The position numbers were made by a program, and so were the translations under genes. Positions 1-10,020 of a stretch of 64,000 nucleotides of DNA are shown here, one piece after another. The notes beneath the pieces are model-generated. The model made no database searches. It was not told where the DNA came from and was given only the letters and a program-made list of their open reading frames with translations. The stretch comes from Flammula alnicola (Eukaryota; Basidiomycota; Agaricomycetes; Agaricales; Strophariaceae): contig JADNRV010000005.1 of the NCBI GenBank assembly GCA_015499995.1, positions 916,586 to 980,585 of the forward strand, read 5' to 3'. How positions within the stretch are numbered: the first letter of the stretch is position 1; each line of letters begins with the position of its first letter.

Positions 1-622
1 GCTGCGTTTCCGCCGAAGAGGTTGAGTGGTAAGTTCCAGACGTGAGTGGTGCCTTTAGATCCAAGCGAAAGGTATTCAAGAAGCGGTGCCGGTTGGGATA
101 GAGCCAGTTCAAACGTTCGAAAACCGGTCATCGAGCGACCCAAGACTGGCTGAGTACAAAGATCAAGGACCCTAAACCGATGAAACTGCGAAAATAGTTT
201 TCGCCACCTAGGTTGCTCGAGCGCTATCAGGTAGGGGTACGTGTCGACCTGTGCCTGAACGACGATAGGTTGCTCTTTCGATCTTTCTATGACAGTTTCA
301 ACCCAAGGAGTATTACGTTCCCTCTTCGTGCTGTCCATGTCTAGGGTCTCTCCCCATAGTCTCGGGCATACAAGCACGACTTCCGCCAGAAGTGACAGAC
401 ATGAGAAATATAGCGAATCATCCGGGACTCTTCCCTGCGCACAATGCTTTCTTGTGGTAGTTGAAAGCGCCTTCTGGGACCTACAACAATAGAGAATATC
501 ATTTCGAGAATTTCTGGAGGAAGAAAGGTGATGTGGCATAGTACTCCATTACAGCGTCTTGCATGAGGATGTCGGAGGTGAGATGGTCGAGGTCGTGTGG
601 GCGGTCGACGTCCATGGCATAA
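1..622 (-). pseudogene. F-box/LRR-type protein, broken, runs off left edge
   Basis: I read an F-box protein on the minus strand starting at the ATG near 622 (MDSYAMDVDRP...). The F-box core follows (LPPEILEMIF ... ISHVCHFWRKSC), then a W-G-E-T-L-D-M-D segment typical of the end of these F-boxes, then a leucine-rich stretch (FRVLDLC, LLEYLSLGS) that continues past position 1. The reading frame changes at least twice, near 530 and near 350, each time by what looks like one missing base. F-box proteins recruit targets to SCF ubiquitin ligases, and Agaricomycetes carry hundreds of fast-evolving copies, so decay is plausible. However, conserved neighbours show the same kind of single-base break, so consensus error is an alternative. 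The family is clear; whether the gene is dead is not. Confidence 0.6.
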
Positions 623-1084
623 GAATCCATTTTGGGGAGTAGAGGGGAGAGATTTCTCGGGAAACAATTCGTAGGTGGGAATTTTGTATGCAGTGGGCTC
701 GCCGCTTGAATCGCGCTTGAGGAACCTCAAGAGGCGTGGCCTTGTGCTTGACCTGGGCAGCTGACCAAATTAAGGAGTTCAAGAACAAAGCATCAAAGCG
801 TTTCGTTGTTTTGCGTATAATATTTGAAATTCTAGCCATTGTGGGGGACCTTACGGCTATGCAAGGTTCTCTGCAAGGCATGATGGAATTGCAACTTCAA
901 GGTCTTGGGCAAGAACAAAAAAGCATTGCATTGGCAACGCAATCAGTCGGCACGTGACGTATACCTCTTACCAAAGCTCGTCCCCTGGCCTAGACCGCCA
1001 CTCCGCACTTCCACATCAACGTTTGCTTATTCCTGCAAGTTGTATCACCGTCGCTGCAAACCAACATCGACTGGAACCTATGCA

Positions 1085-1657
1085 AACAGCACCAGACCTC
1101 GTCCCACAACGTCCGCCCGGGAGATGGATCTCGCACACTCATTACCAATGACCCGACCCGAGAAGAAACCGAGGAAGTCGGACATCCCAGAAGGCAGCCA
1201 AACTATTGGCGCTCTGAAGCTACGTGGCGACCACCCAAGAACGCAAATCGTGTAGCGTGGGATGAGGATGTCGTGGATAACGAAGGACAGGGGAAGAAGA
1301 AGTCGAAAAGTACGTCCCCGAATCGTCCGATTCCAAGGATTTGACCTCTGACTTGGCCGATTCAGTCTGTTGTATATACCATAAACCAAAACGATACGAC
1401 GAATCGTCGGATGAATCGTCAGACTCGGACGATGATGAGATTTGTAGGCATGGTCACGACCATGACCATTCGCACACAGCTCCCAATCCAATGCTGCACC
1501 TCGCCAACAATCGCAATCTGAGGTTCATGAGCTCGAGCATCCAGAAGATTCAGAACAGAATGCATACGAGAAGCAACCTAGTCATAGCAAGCAACCTAGT
1601 CACAGCAAGGGAAAGCGAAAATTAACTCGTGCGTATGTTTCTCCTAGAACTCAGTAA
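1085..1657 (+). CDS. YPI1: Type 1 protein phosphatase inhibitor-3 (Ypi1/PPP1R11 family), frameshifted
   Basis: Pieces in different frames spell the conserved Ypi1/inhibitor-3 protein in order: GDGSRTLIT, SDIPEGSQTIGALKLRGDHP, the PP1-docking RVAW motif within NRVAWDEDVVDNEG, then KKKSK-ICCIYHKPK, an acidic ESSDESSDSDDD run, a His/Asp-rich tail and a basic end (KGKRKL). An intron at 1310-1365 joins SK to ICCIYHKP correctly. The family binds the PP1 catalytic subunit in the nucleus and adjusts its specificity. Frame changes fall near 1175, 1238 and 1478, each fixed by one base. The motifs themselves are perfectly conserved, which argues against long decay. The start codon is not certain; the coding part may begin a little upstream. 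Confidence 0.8.
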
Positions 1658-1886
1658 TGCAGGGGCTAATTATTCATGTTAGCTTGATATCCCGGTCTTG
1701 TTCGTCATTAAATTTCATTGTATTTCTCGAATCATCGCATTGTGTAGTTGTAGAGTACGTTTCCTTGTATTTGGCTCATGATTCAATATAAGTCTTTAAT
1801 TGAACTACGCTCATTAATGTGCACTATAATACAGGCCGATTTTTAATATACGATAAGTGGTGAACAGTGTGACTATGTTGAGCGTC

Positions 1887-3124
1887 TCATGAAACTTCCT
1901 CCATGTCCTCGTCGTCCTCGTCATCGTCTTCCTCATCCTCTCCATCTTGAAATCTGAGGGTGTGCTCGGCCCTGGCACATTTTCTGCCTTCATCTATAGC
2001 AGTGATCAATGATGGCCGTCAGGACGAAAGAATAACGTACACCACCGAAGAATCTTTATAGGCATCCTGTAGCTCCCACAATCCATTATGTTCGCCAGAT
2101 TTATGGAGGAAGGCTATCTCAGACAAGACTTCTTTCAGATATACCTCGGGCTGCTGAGTTTTATCCCGCAATGGACGTATACTCCACCGTGGCGATTGGC
2201 GGAACAACGCAAACAGCTCGTCGAGCAGTTGGTTCCGTGGGATACGAGCCATACGCTCGAAAGTACCTTTGGGTGGTTTCGGTTTCGTTTTCTGGAGTGC
2301 ACGTCAACTTACTGGCCGAGTTCAATCACAAAGACACGAAAACGTACGATGAAATCCCCAAAGGCATTTCTGGCTCCAACGCCGACACCGCTGCTCAACC
2401 TGTTGATGCCACCCTTGCCACCTGGCACATCCGCCGTGCTGATCATTTGGATCTGGCGCATGGGGGTGTTGTACTTCCTATGGCGCTCCTTCATCTGTCT
2501 TCTGTAGCTTGCGCTGAAGGCAGGCCGCAGATTGCACTCGTGCTTTATCCGTCCGGTCAGGATCGTCGTTCGTGCACGGGTATTGGGTGTAGCAGCTGCA
2601 GCACTGGTTGACACACTGAGCGAGAGGTCCTTTGGCCGCTCAGCAACGACTATCTGGTTCTCCACGCTCTCGTTAACCATGTCCAGTTCGTAGCAGTCAG
2701 GCTCGGAGCCTGTGGAGGCGTACGCCGTCGACGTCTCGAATACAGGGCGATTGGGCTGCTGCGGGGGTGGTGTAGCAGTCGGGTCGTTTGGGTCGCGATT
2801 GGGAGGGAGAAACAGCACAATCCGAGCCTTCTCGTTCGGCTTATCCGGCGGCGGGTTGTACACTCGAGCGTGGCTAGGTGCACATCTTCAACGTTGACAG
2901 CTGACCAGCGTTCCATGAGGAACTTTGGGATCTAGCAAGGGGAGCCACAAGGCCACAGCTGAAAGCTTGGGAATGTGAGGTGGTGCGGGGTCATGACTTA
3001 CCTTGACGAGCCATACTCGTCCGTTCCCTTGATCCAGCATAAGATGCTCCTCCGGGTCGGGCTGTGCATCGTCGTCCTGCGCTGTCTCGGCGTCAAAGGG
3101 CTTCTTTTCGTCTTCCACATCCAT
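1887..3124 (-). CDS. TFG2: Transcription initiation factor IIF, beta subunit (RAP30/Tfg2)
   Basis: This RNA polymerase II general initiation factor subunit reads from the ATG at 3124 (MDVEDEKKPF) through GRVWLVK, an intron ending near 2934, IPKFLMERW and the TFIIF-beta dimerisation region, to the C-terminal winged helix (ARIPRNQLLDELFALF ... KEVLSEIAFLHKSGEHNGLWEL) and an acidic tail ending at TGA 1887-1889. Introns also lie near 2275-2342 and 2000-2045. Exon 2 shifts frame near 2866: HLATL is followed by RVYNPPPDKPNEKAR only if one C is added (CTCGA for CTCCGA). The gene is essential and otherwise perfectly conserved, so a consensus error is more likely than a mutation. It partners with TFIIF alpha to place Pol II at promoters. 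Confidence 0.9.
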
Positions 3125-3726
3125 GTTGCCTGTTTCTTCAATCCAAAGTCAGGCAGAGGTCTACGGTAATATTAAGGGTCAAAGGGGGGCAGAGATAAAA
3201 TGCGAACAAACGAAGAATAAGGTAATATAAGGTGCACGGGAATCTTCAAGCGGAGATGGAAACAGCTCCGGCATCTACTCGAGTACATACGGCTTAAACA
3301 TTCGACAGGCCGGTTGAAAACGCGCTCTTTGCCTTGCTCCGCCCAAATGACTCCTTCATTCGCCACCAGTACTGGGCAAATTCGAGAATCTCCTTAGTTC
3401 TTACAACAGGGATGTTGCTCGTATTCGCCACCTTTTCTCCAAAGAACCCCATTAGCCAATCCCTTTCAGTGGACACATAACTCTTTACCGATATCACCCC
3501 AATATCACCCTTTGGAAATCATACCCATCTAAGGCTCTATCCATTATCGCCTTCCGTGACCGTCATCTTCGCTTAAACCCGGGCGCATGTCAAAGGCCTG
3601 TGTCGCCTAGACTACAAAGCTTGTTTCGTATAAATACCAGCCATTGCAGACCATGCTCTGCGCTCAATGCACACTGCCCACTACTCTCAGTGCCACTCAG
3701 CTCTAGAAACCCCGTAATCTATCGAT
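3125..3726. other. Intergenic, divergent promoters of TFG2 and an F-box gene
   Basis: I see no gene here. Short open frames on the minus strand (3172-3497) start only at non-ATG codons and show no family. Confidence 0.4.
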
Positions 3727-5304
3727 ATGTCATCAAGACGTCGCGTCCTGTCTCATCTGAGCCAGTTCGACGCTCATTGCGCTTGTGCTTACGCAAATCT
3801 CCCGCTGCGTTACTTCCTCTTGAGCTCGTCGAGCTGATCCTTCGGATGTTATTCACACATCCACCTGCATTTTTGGGGTCTCTGGAGGGAGTTCTCGCCC
3901 TCCGGAAGATAGAAGTCGCCTCATTTCAAGCGGCTATTGCTACCTGTCGATGGTGGCGCAACGTTGCACTTCAATGTCCGACCATTTGGGGGCTCGCTAT
4001 CGACATCGACAATAATTCGATGGAGTGGGTCGAAAAAGCTTTGACTCTATCTGGGTCACACCCACTTTTAATTATCTCTTATCCAAGAGAGGCCGTTGAT
4101 TGGGATCAGAATGCTAGGTGGACCGCTCTCTTATCTCACGTGACAGATTCCGTCATGTCACCATCCGTCTCAAACAAGGCTTCGGCCCCACTTCACCATT
4201 TGCCATGGCTCTGCAACGCTCTGCTCCATTTCTGCACACCTTCTCCCTCGAAATTGACTGGGAACGTCTTATCGATATCGGCTCTTCTACCGCCCCTCGT
4301 GTGGTTTTGCCCTCGCCACTTTTTAACTCGGTTACCCCAATGCTTTCTCATCTGTCGTTCATGGGCTGTGGCTATCCCTGGCCCTTTCCCATAGCAGCCC
4401 ACCTTACGAAACTCACTATCACGAATTACGCGCCTTCTTCAATTTGATTTCAACCATGGGGCTGCTTATGACGCTAAGACACCTTCCGCTCCTAGAATCC
4501 CTCACGCTCCATGGTGCTTTGATGTCACCCGTGGAACAGAGTTATGAAATATCCCGTTTCTTTGCCAAGATTATCAGGAGCGAACCTTAGTGGAAGGGCT
4601 ATGGGTGTGAGGAATGTCATCTCAAACCTCACGATCCCTTCCTCCTGTTATCTTGAGGTAGAGGTCATTGATTCCACCTTAGCTGCTCACACAGATTCGC
4701 CATTATGCTCTCCTTCATCCTTCAACGGTGGAAGCGCGCACCTGAAGCAGCCCTTTTATATTGGTGTATCAACTTTGAGGCGAGATCCAAAGTCTTCAAG
4801 TTTTCAGTTCCACACAGACTCCTCTGTACATTACATGCTGCGAATACCCCTCCATCGCCTTCTGACATTGTTCTTCCAATCATGATCAGTCTTTCGCGAA
4901 CGGCCTTGTCCCGCCGCGTCAAAACCCTATGGTTGAATCTCTGCGTATTCGAACAAATTCTTAACTGCGCGCAAGTGCTGTCTTTCTTCCTTTCATCACT
5001 GGTTGAACTGGAAGTTCTGCAAGTCACCTCAATCACCGTGTTACCTCTTCTTTCCTTCCTCAAACGACCGACGGCCCGTATAAACCATCCAGGACAGATT
5101 GAATACCTGGATATCATCCACCTTCCCTCGCTCAAAATTTTTGTCATGACAGAGCCTGTAACGCAGGCTACGGCCACACACCTGGAATCATACAGGCTTT
5201 GGCGCCAGGCCCGTAACAAGGATATTGATATTGTTCTTGTGCAGCCACAACCCCAGGCAATGTTCATGGGTAACGAAGTACGTTGTTTGATTTCTGATGC
5301 TTAA
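3727..5304 (+). pseudogene. F-box protein, several frameshifts
   Basis: The likely start is the ATG at 3727 (MSSRRRVLSHLSQFD). The frame changes near 3797 into the F-box core (LLPLELVELILRMLF), then FQAAIATCRWWRNVALQCPTIW and a W-x-x-x-A-L-T-L-S-G segment typical of Agaricomycete F-box/LRR proteins. More frame changes occur near 4143, near 4440 and at a TAG near 4573. The C-terminal part (4705-5304) is open again and ends with a conserved LPSLKIFVMTEPV ... YRLWRQARNKDIDIVLV block, which recurs in the next locus. Leucine-rich repeats fill the middle. The number of breaks suggests a pseudogene, although single missing bases are also common in unquestioned genes nearby. Confidence 0.6.
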
Positions 5305-5504
5305 TGTGCACGACGCCGATATTAACGATTTCGAGCAGTCAGGAAATTCATTGATTAGAAGTTGAAATTTGATGGCTGAAGGGATTTTGAATTCAAGCCC
5401 ATCGAGAAAACTGAAGTTTAGAGAAGGATGTGCTTCCATAGTCGGGCTATTTTTGGATTACACAAGCCAATGGAACAAAATATGCCCCGATACATGAACG
5501 GCGA

Positions 5505-6184
5505 GTGTTGGCTCCCTCGCTCAAATTAACAAACATATCCTTGGCATCGGCTGGATTCCATAGAATTTTGGCTCATATCACGAGCGACATGGTGACCAAG
5601 AAGATTTTTGCGATTTCTGAATCTAAGCGCAAACACAGAGAGGGAATCCAGAGTCTTCAGACTTTTGATTCCCGGCAGACTGCTCTGTACAATTTATGCA
5701 CCGAATAGCTCGCAAATCCCTATTCACCTTGTCGCCCCGCTCATGCAGACGCTTTGGCTAAGCCCCTCTCCAGACGCATCAAAACACTCTGGTTGAGTTA
5801 CAGTGCCTCGAGGTACTGGAAATCACCTCAGACACCCTGTTACCTATACTTTACTTCGTCAGAAAACGCCCGATACGTATGATGCCCGGTGGACGGATCG
5901 AACCAATGGATCTCAATTCGGGTATTTCACTTCCATCGCTCAAATCTCTCGTTATGGCGGAACCCGTAAGACTGTCTAAAGCTAGGGAGCTTGAAGATTA
6001 CAGGCTTTGGCGGCACACAAAGAATAAGGCCATTAATGTCGCTTTCGTGGAGAGGCCACCACAGAGCGCCAATGCGCAAGGACAACGAAGTATATATTTC
6101 CACAACCACAACTCAAGAGTCATGTATCCAGTATTGCGGAAGTCTCAGGTCAAATTTGAATTGACGCTGAACCTTGAAGCTTGA
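5505..6184 (+). pseudogene. Second, partial copy of the F-box C-terminal half
   Basis: This is a decayed duplicate of the 3' half of the preceding F-box gene. It contains FRLLIPGRLLCTIYAPNSS (compare FSVPHRLLCTLHAANTP upstream) and LPSLKSLVMAEPVRL ... YRLWRHTKNKAINVAFVE (compare LPSLKIFVMTEPV ... YRLWRQARNKDIDIVLV). No F-box is present and the frames are interrupted several times between 5700 and 5880. It points to a tandem duplication of the F-box locus followed by loss. No product is expected. Confidence 0.55.
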
Positions 6185-6622
6185 AGGTTGAAACTACTGC
6201 CTTTCACCTACTCATTGAGCGTTGTGCATAACAACAGAATTCGAGTATTGGGGCTGTTCAATATTAAATACGACAAAGGACTGGAGAAAATAGACAGAGT
6301 TCACATGATTCGTAGTAACAATATTGCTCGAGGGGAACCGACAACATTATGTCAGCAATGGTTCCCTAATGCTTGACGTCACCGAGAGGGATTTTTGTTC
6401 AATAAGAATATCTATTCCGGGTGAGAGGGGATGTATAGCAGACAGACAGCGGCCGGTACGATCATCTAAATAAACTATAGACCGTCTGCGACAGAACCGG
6501 TGGTGTCCACAAAACGAACCAAAGAGCATGATCCAAGGACAAGAAATATGATGAAATTAGGTGTATTGTATTGCAAGTCCAGCTACTGAGGTCCGCAAAT
6601 CTATCAAGGGAAAGGCAGGGCT
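6185..6622. other. Intergenic stretch
   Basis: Nothing recognisable lies between the F-box remnant and the 3' end of the cytochrome c gene. It presumably holds the cytochrome c 3' UTR. Confidence 0.4.
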
Positions 6623-7201
6623 TTAGGCCGTCTACAGAAATATATTTGATCAGTGGGTTTGAAGAGAAGAACGCGCGTCAAAGAATTCTTACCGATTCCT
6701 TGAGGTAGGTGATGAGGTCGTTCCTGTCCTTGTCCTTCTTCAGCCAGCGAAGGCCATCTTTGTACCGGGGATGTACTGTCATACGGGTCAGCAAACGGAA
6801 CGGCTACATATTAACACGGAAGACGGCGAGCTGACCTTTTTGGGGTTCTCGAGGTACTCGAATAGTGTTTGCTCGTCCCATGTGACGCCCTTGTTGACGT
6901 TGGCAGCGGTGTACGAGAAACCTTCACCCTGGCCGGACTTGCGACCGAAGATGCTGTTGTGACGAAGAGCACCGCGATGAGCTGTCTCGTTGATGTATTG
7001 TACAGCAGCAGGATACGCACCCGTGGAGGTTAGGGCCGACTTTATTGGGCTCGCCGGCACCAACGGTGTGGCATTGAGCGCACCGTGTCTTGAAGAGGGA
7101 AGCACCCTTAGCAGAGTCACCTAGGACGACATCGTATGGCTGTCAGCGCGAGTCGCGTAAGTTGTAAGTCGCGACGACAACATACCAGCAGCGAAAGGCA
7201 T
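6623..7201 (-). CDS. CYC1: Cytochrome c
   Basis: This is the mitochondrial electron carrier between complexes III and IV. From the ATG at 7201 the exons give MPFAAG, then a segment holding the haem-attachment C-x-x-C-H (RCAQCHT) and [12 protein letters not shown], then [49 protein letters not shown], then [16 protein letters not shown] and a final two-codon exon (TA, stop TAA 6623-6625). The GTKM methionine is the axial haem ligand. Four short introns separate the exons. Near 6742 one C is missing (GGCTGAAG for GGCCTGAAG), which turns the invariant leucine into a stop. In such a conserved, essential gene this is probably a consensus error. Confidence 0.95.
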
Positions 7202-8149
7202 TTCTATAAGAGAAGATAGGGAGAACAAGAAGGGAGATTATACAAGAAAGTAGAGGGAGAAGCGGTGGCAGCGACTAATGAGGTGGAGAGTAAAGACGTA
7301 GAACCCTCCTCAAAACTTTTGTTGGCAAGATCATGTGACAATCCGGTTTTGTCCGGGAGCCAATCGCTGTCCGTCGATTAAGATTCGGACCTGGGTCCGT
7401 TGATGTTTTTTCTTCCGTGACGGCATCATCGCCGCCGCGGTCGCACGGGACACAAAAAACACGAGGTTCGGCATTTCCGATCTTGTCCTTGAGGCTTGCA
7501 CGCAATCAAAAAATATTAGCTCTGAGAGCTGCGTACAATACCAATTGCCAGCAGCCAAGGCACTACACTGGAGAACGAAAATTCATCCCGGCAATTATCG
7601 TCTACATATCGTGGGGCCAGGTTTTCATTGCCCATCCATGACCAATTGACCAGTTATCACTTAGTGAACAAGTCAAATGCCATGCATATCTTCATTTCCA
7701 ATAGAATCAATCTTAATGAAAACCAAGGGAAGAGCCAGCACCACCTTTGCGCCACCTTCGACTAGTAGCAGCATCGCTGCCAATGGTGCGACTCTATAAT
7801 CTAAATGGTTCTAGCGCCTATTCACAGGACGAATGAAAGAGATATGTTTGTCGTTGGGTAGGGAAATCGGAAACGACATGGCGCTAGTGGACATGGTGGC
7901 GGCATACACTGGACAAAACAGTTATTTCTTTCGTTTAAGCTAAAGAGAGTTGGCGAGGTTCAAATATCCCTGACGTAAATTAATCGAAGGTGTGCATTGG
8001 GTAATCATCGTACAGCTCGAGTCGTCATGAAAGGCTGGAGCTGGGCATAAATATCCATATGCCGATCATTCCCCAATCTGATGCTGACGCGCCTCAATTT
8101 TGCAACACCACGGACACTACTGAGTTGCCTGCGCGTGATGAAATCCCAC
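7202..8149. other. Cytochrome c upstream region
   Basis: I see no supported gene. A pyrimidine-rich stretch on the minus strand just above the cytochrome c ATG (7202-7260) fits a fungal core promoter and 5' UTR. Confidence 0.35.
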
Positions 8150-9420
8150 ATGGCTGCTTCAGAAGAAATGGGGGCCACCCTCGAACCCCATGTTCTCCAG
8201 TTTGAGACAAAGAACCAGGGTGATCGACGCCTTTTCTTGAGTAATCATTGCCAAAAATTGTGTTACGGGTTTAATGGCTACGAATAACGTTATAGAAGTC
8301 CAGGTAAAGAGAGGGATGATTTTCGCAGCGTCGCAGACAGTCCAGGAGATTTTCTGGGACTAAGATTCGCAGTTCGTGCAGGTGGTCAAACACTGGAGCT
8401 GACCATAACACTGGAGCCGATTATTCGATGTTCGTAGAAGGACATTACGGAGTGAGGGAAGCCTGAAAGATTTATAGAACCCAGTGAATTGAGAAAACGG
8501 AGAGAAACAATGGGATATTGCTTCAATTCTTCACAGCCTTTCCATATCAGCATTCCGAAGGTAGTCAAGGCTTTACATTGCCTCAAGATAGCGATGGCCA
8601 TCGACATAGATAGGGCGTTCGCCCCCAACCCTGCTGCGTCCAGCTTAAATTGGGTTAGAGCGCAGCGCTGGGGCGTCCAAGAATCCGAATTTATTGATCA
8701 AAGACGGATCTGCAAAATCATGATTCATCGTCGGGTTCGATTCTGAGTGTCTGCAGTATCGGCAACTTGGATGCAGGTATTCCGGAGATGAGGAACATCG
8801 TTTGATAACTTGCCTCCGTGAGTGAGACCGCTCCTCACTTCGCCGAAAAAGGGATGATAAAATCCAAGGGCTGCGCACAAATTTCTTCCAAATCCTCAAT
8901 GTCGTCAGGGATCGGCTCAAGGATGGAAATGTTGAGAGGGAGCTGTCCTGAGTGGGAAAACCATGCTACGACGTTCTCAGCCATCCCCTCACGCACGTCC
9001 TTCGTCCTCCTGGAATAGAAATATGTAACGACCTCCAAAGGCGTCCGGGAGTGGCATGCGCCAACTGCCACCAATGATGACATACGAGCGTGAGCGGAAG
9101 CGGGCTAGATCCCATTGGACACAGCACTCGGAAAGCTCTGTGGGCACGCACTCCAGGAATACTGCTTGCAGGATGCCACTAGGGAGACGGCGGATGTGGG
9201 AAAGTAGCTGTTGATATTGCTCGATTACGCTGCACAGCTGATTGCGTTTGTCCAAGCGCGCGTTCAGCGTAGCCTAGATGTGGGCGATCTCTTCGTCCAT
9301 TTGTGCCAGCTTCGCGAGGAGCTCGAGAAGGAATTCGTACGCTTCCTGGTCGGTAGTTGTATAGTTGGTGCCCAATACAGAAGCGAATGGGGAGTTTCTG
9401 GCGGCCTTCTTCGACCAGTA
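8150..9420 (-). pseudogene. F-box protein of the GTNYxPTD subgroup, frameshifted
   Basis: Read on the minus strand, pieces spell a GTNY-T-TDQEA N-terminus, a coiled region with AQMDEEIAHI and LNARLDKRNQL, the F-box core (HIRRLPSGILQAVFLECVP), LTLVCHHWWQLAHATPGRLWRSLHISIP, and a leucine-rich tail ending near FDHLHELRILVPENLLDCL (about 8390-8290). The order and motifs match the intact F-box gene at 46,987-48,699, which starts with GTNYVPTDEE. At least four frame changes and one in-frame stop (near 9275) interrupt it. It is a relative of that gene, damaged or badly called. Confidence 0.55.
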
Positions 9421-10020
9421 TCTTCAAGTTTGAACTCTTCTAAACATCAGTTTGACATGTAAATCGATAATGCACATACTGAGATTTGGTAGGACTTGAG
9501 GACATCTGAATTTCCTTTCCTTGTTCTCGCTTGGGTGGTCTTTCGTTGGTAGAATGCGAACAGAAGCAAAGATGTTCGGACAACCTCAAACTGGCTGGTA
9601 CGGTCCGGTACAACTTACACTTCCACACAAAGTCGTCAACTCTTTTAGCTCTCTTCAGTTTCGACGTTGTTTAGTTTCTCCTTGCAGCGCAGGACCTCGC
9701 CAGACAGTAGCGATAACCACCTCTTATGGAATACAAAGCTCACCTTATATAGTTACTACCCCAATCCTACACGATAACGAAGAGAAAATTCCCGAAGATT
9801 GGGCGATAAAAGATCGGGATATAGTATATTCATATCAGAACGATTAGTATCTAAACGAGTGCAAAGCAAGAGACGGACGATATAATAGATACTAGTGCGG
9901 CTAGAACAGACGCCACAAGTGATAAGTATAGCAAGCCGAAAGACTGTAGGAGTGGCAACAAGCTACAAAGAACAGTTAAAACCGGTGTTAGGCATCGAGA
10001 GAAGGGCGAAAGACAGACCC
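9421..10020. other. Intergenic stretch
   Basis: No gene is supported here. It contains the upstream side of the F-box remnant and the downstream flank of the Zn2Cys6 regulator. Confidence 0.35.

Noticed and set aside
736..957. Plus-strand frame with hydrophobic stretch (RIIFEILAIVGDL)
   Set aside because: It lies just upstream of an F-box gene on the other strand, has no family, and its first codons do not fit the neighbouring Ypi1 gene.
3172..3497. Minus-strand frames (FAQYWWRMKESFG...) between TFG2 and the F-box gene
   Set aside because: They begin only at GTG/TTG, show no splice-supported start and no known domain.
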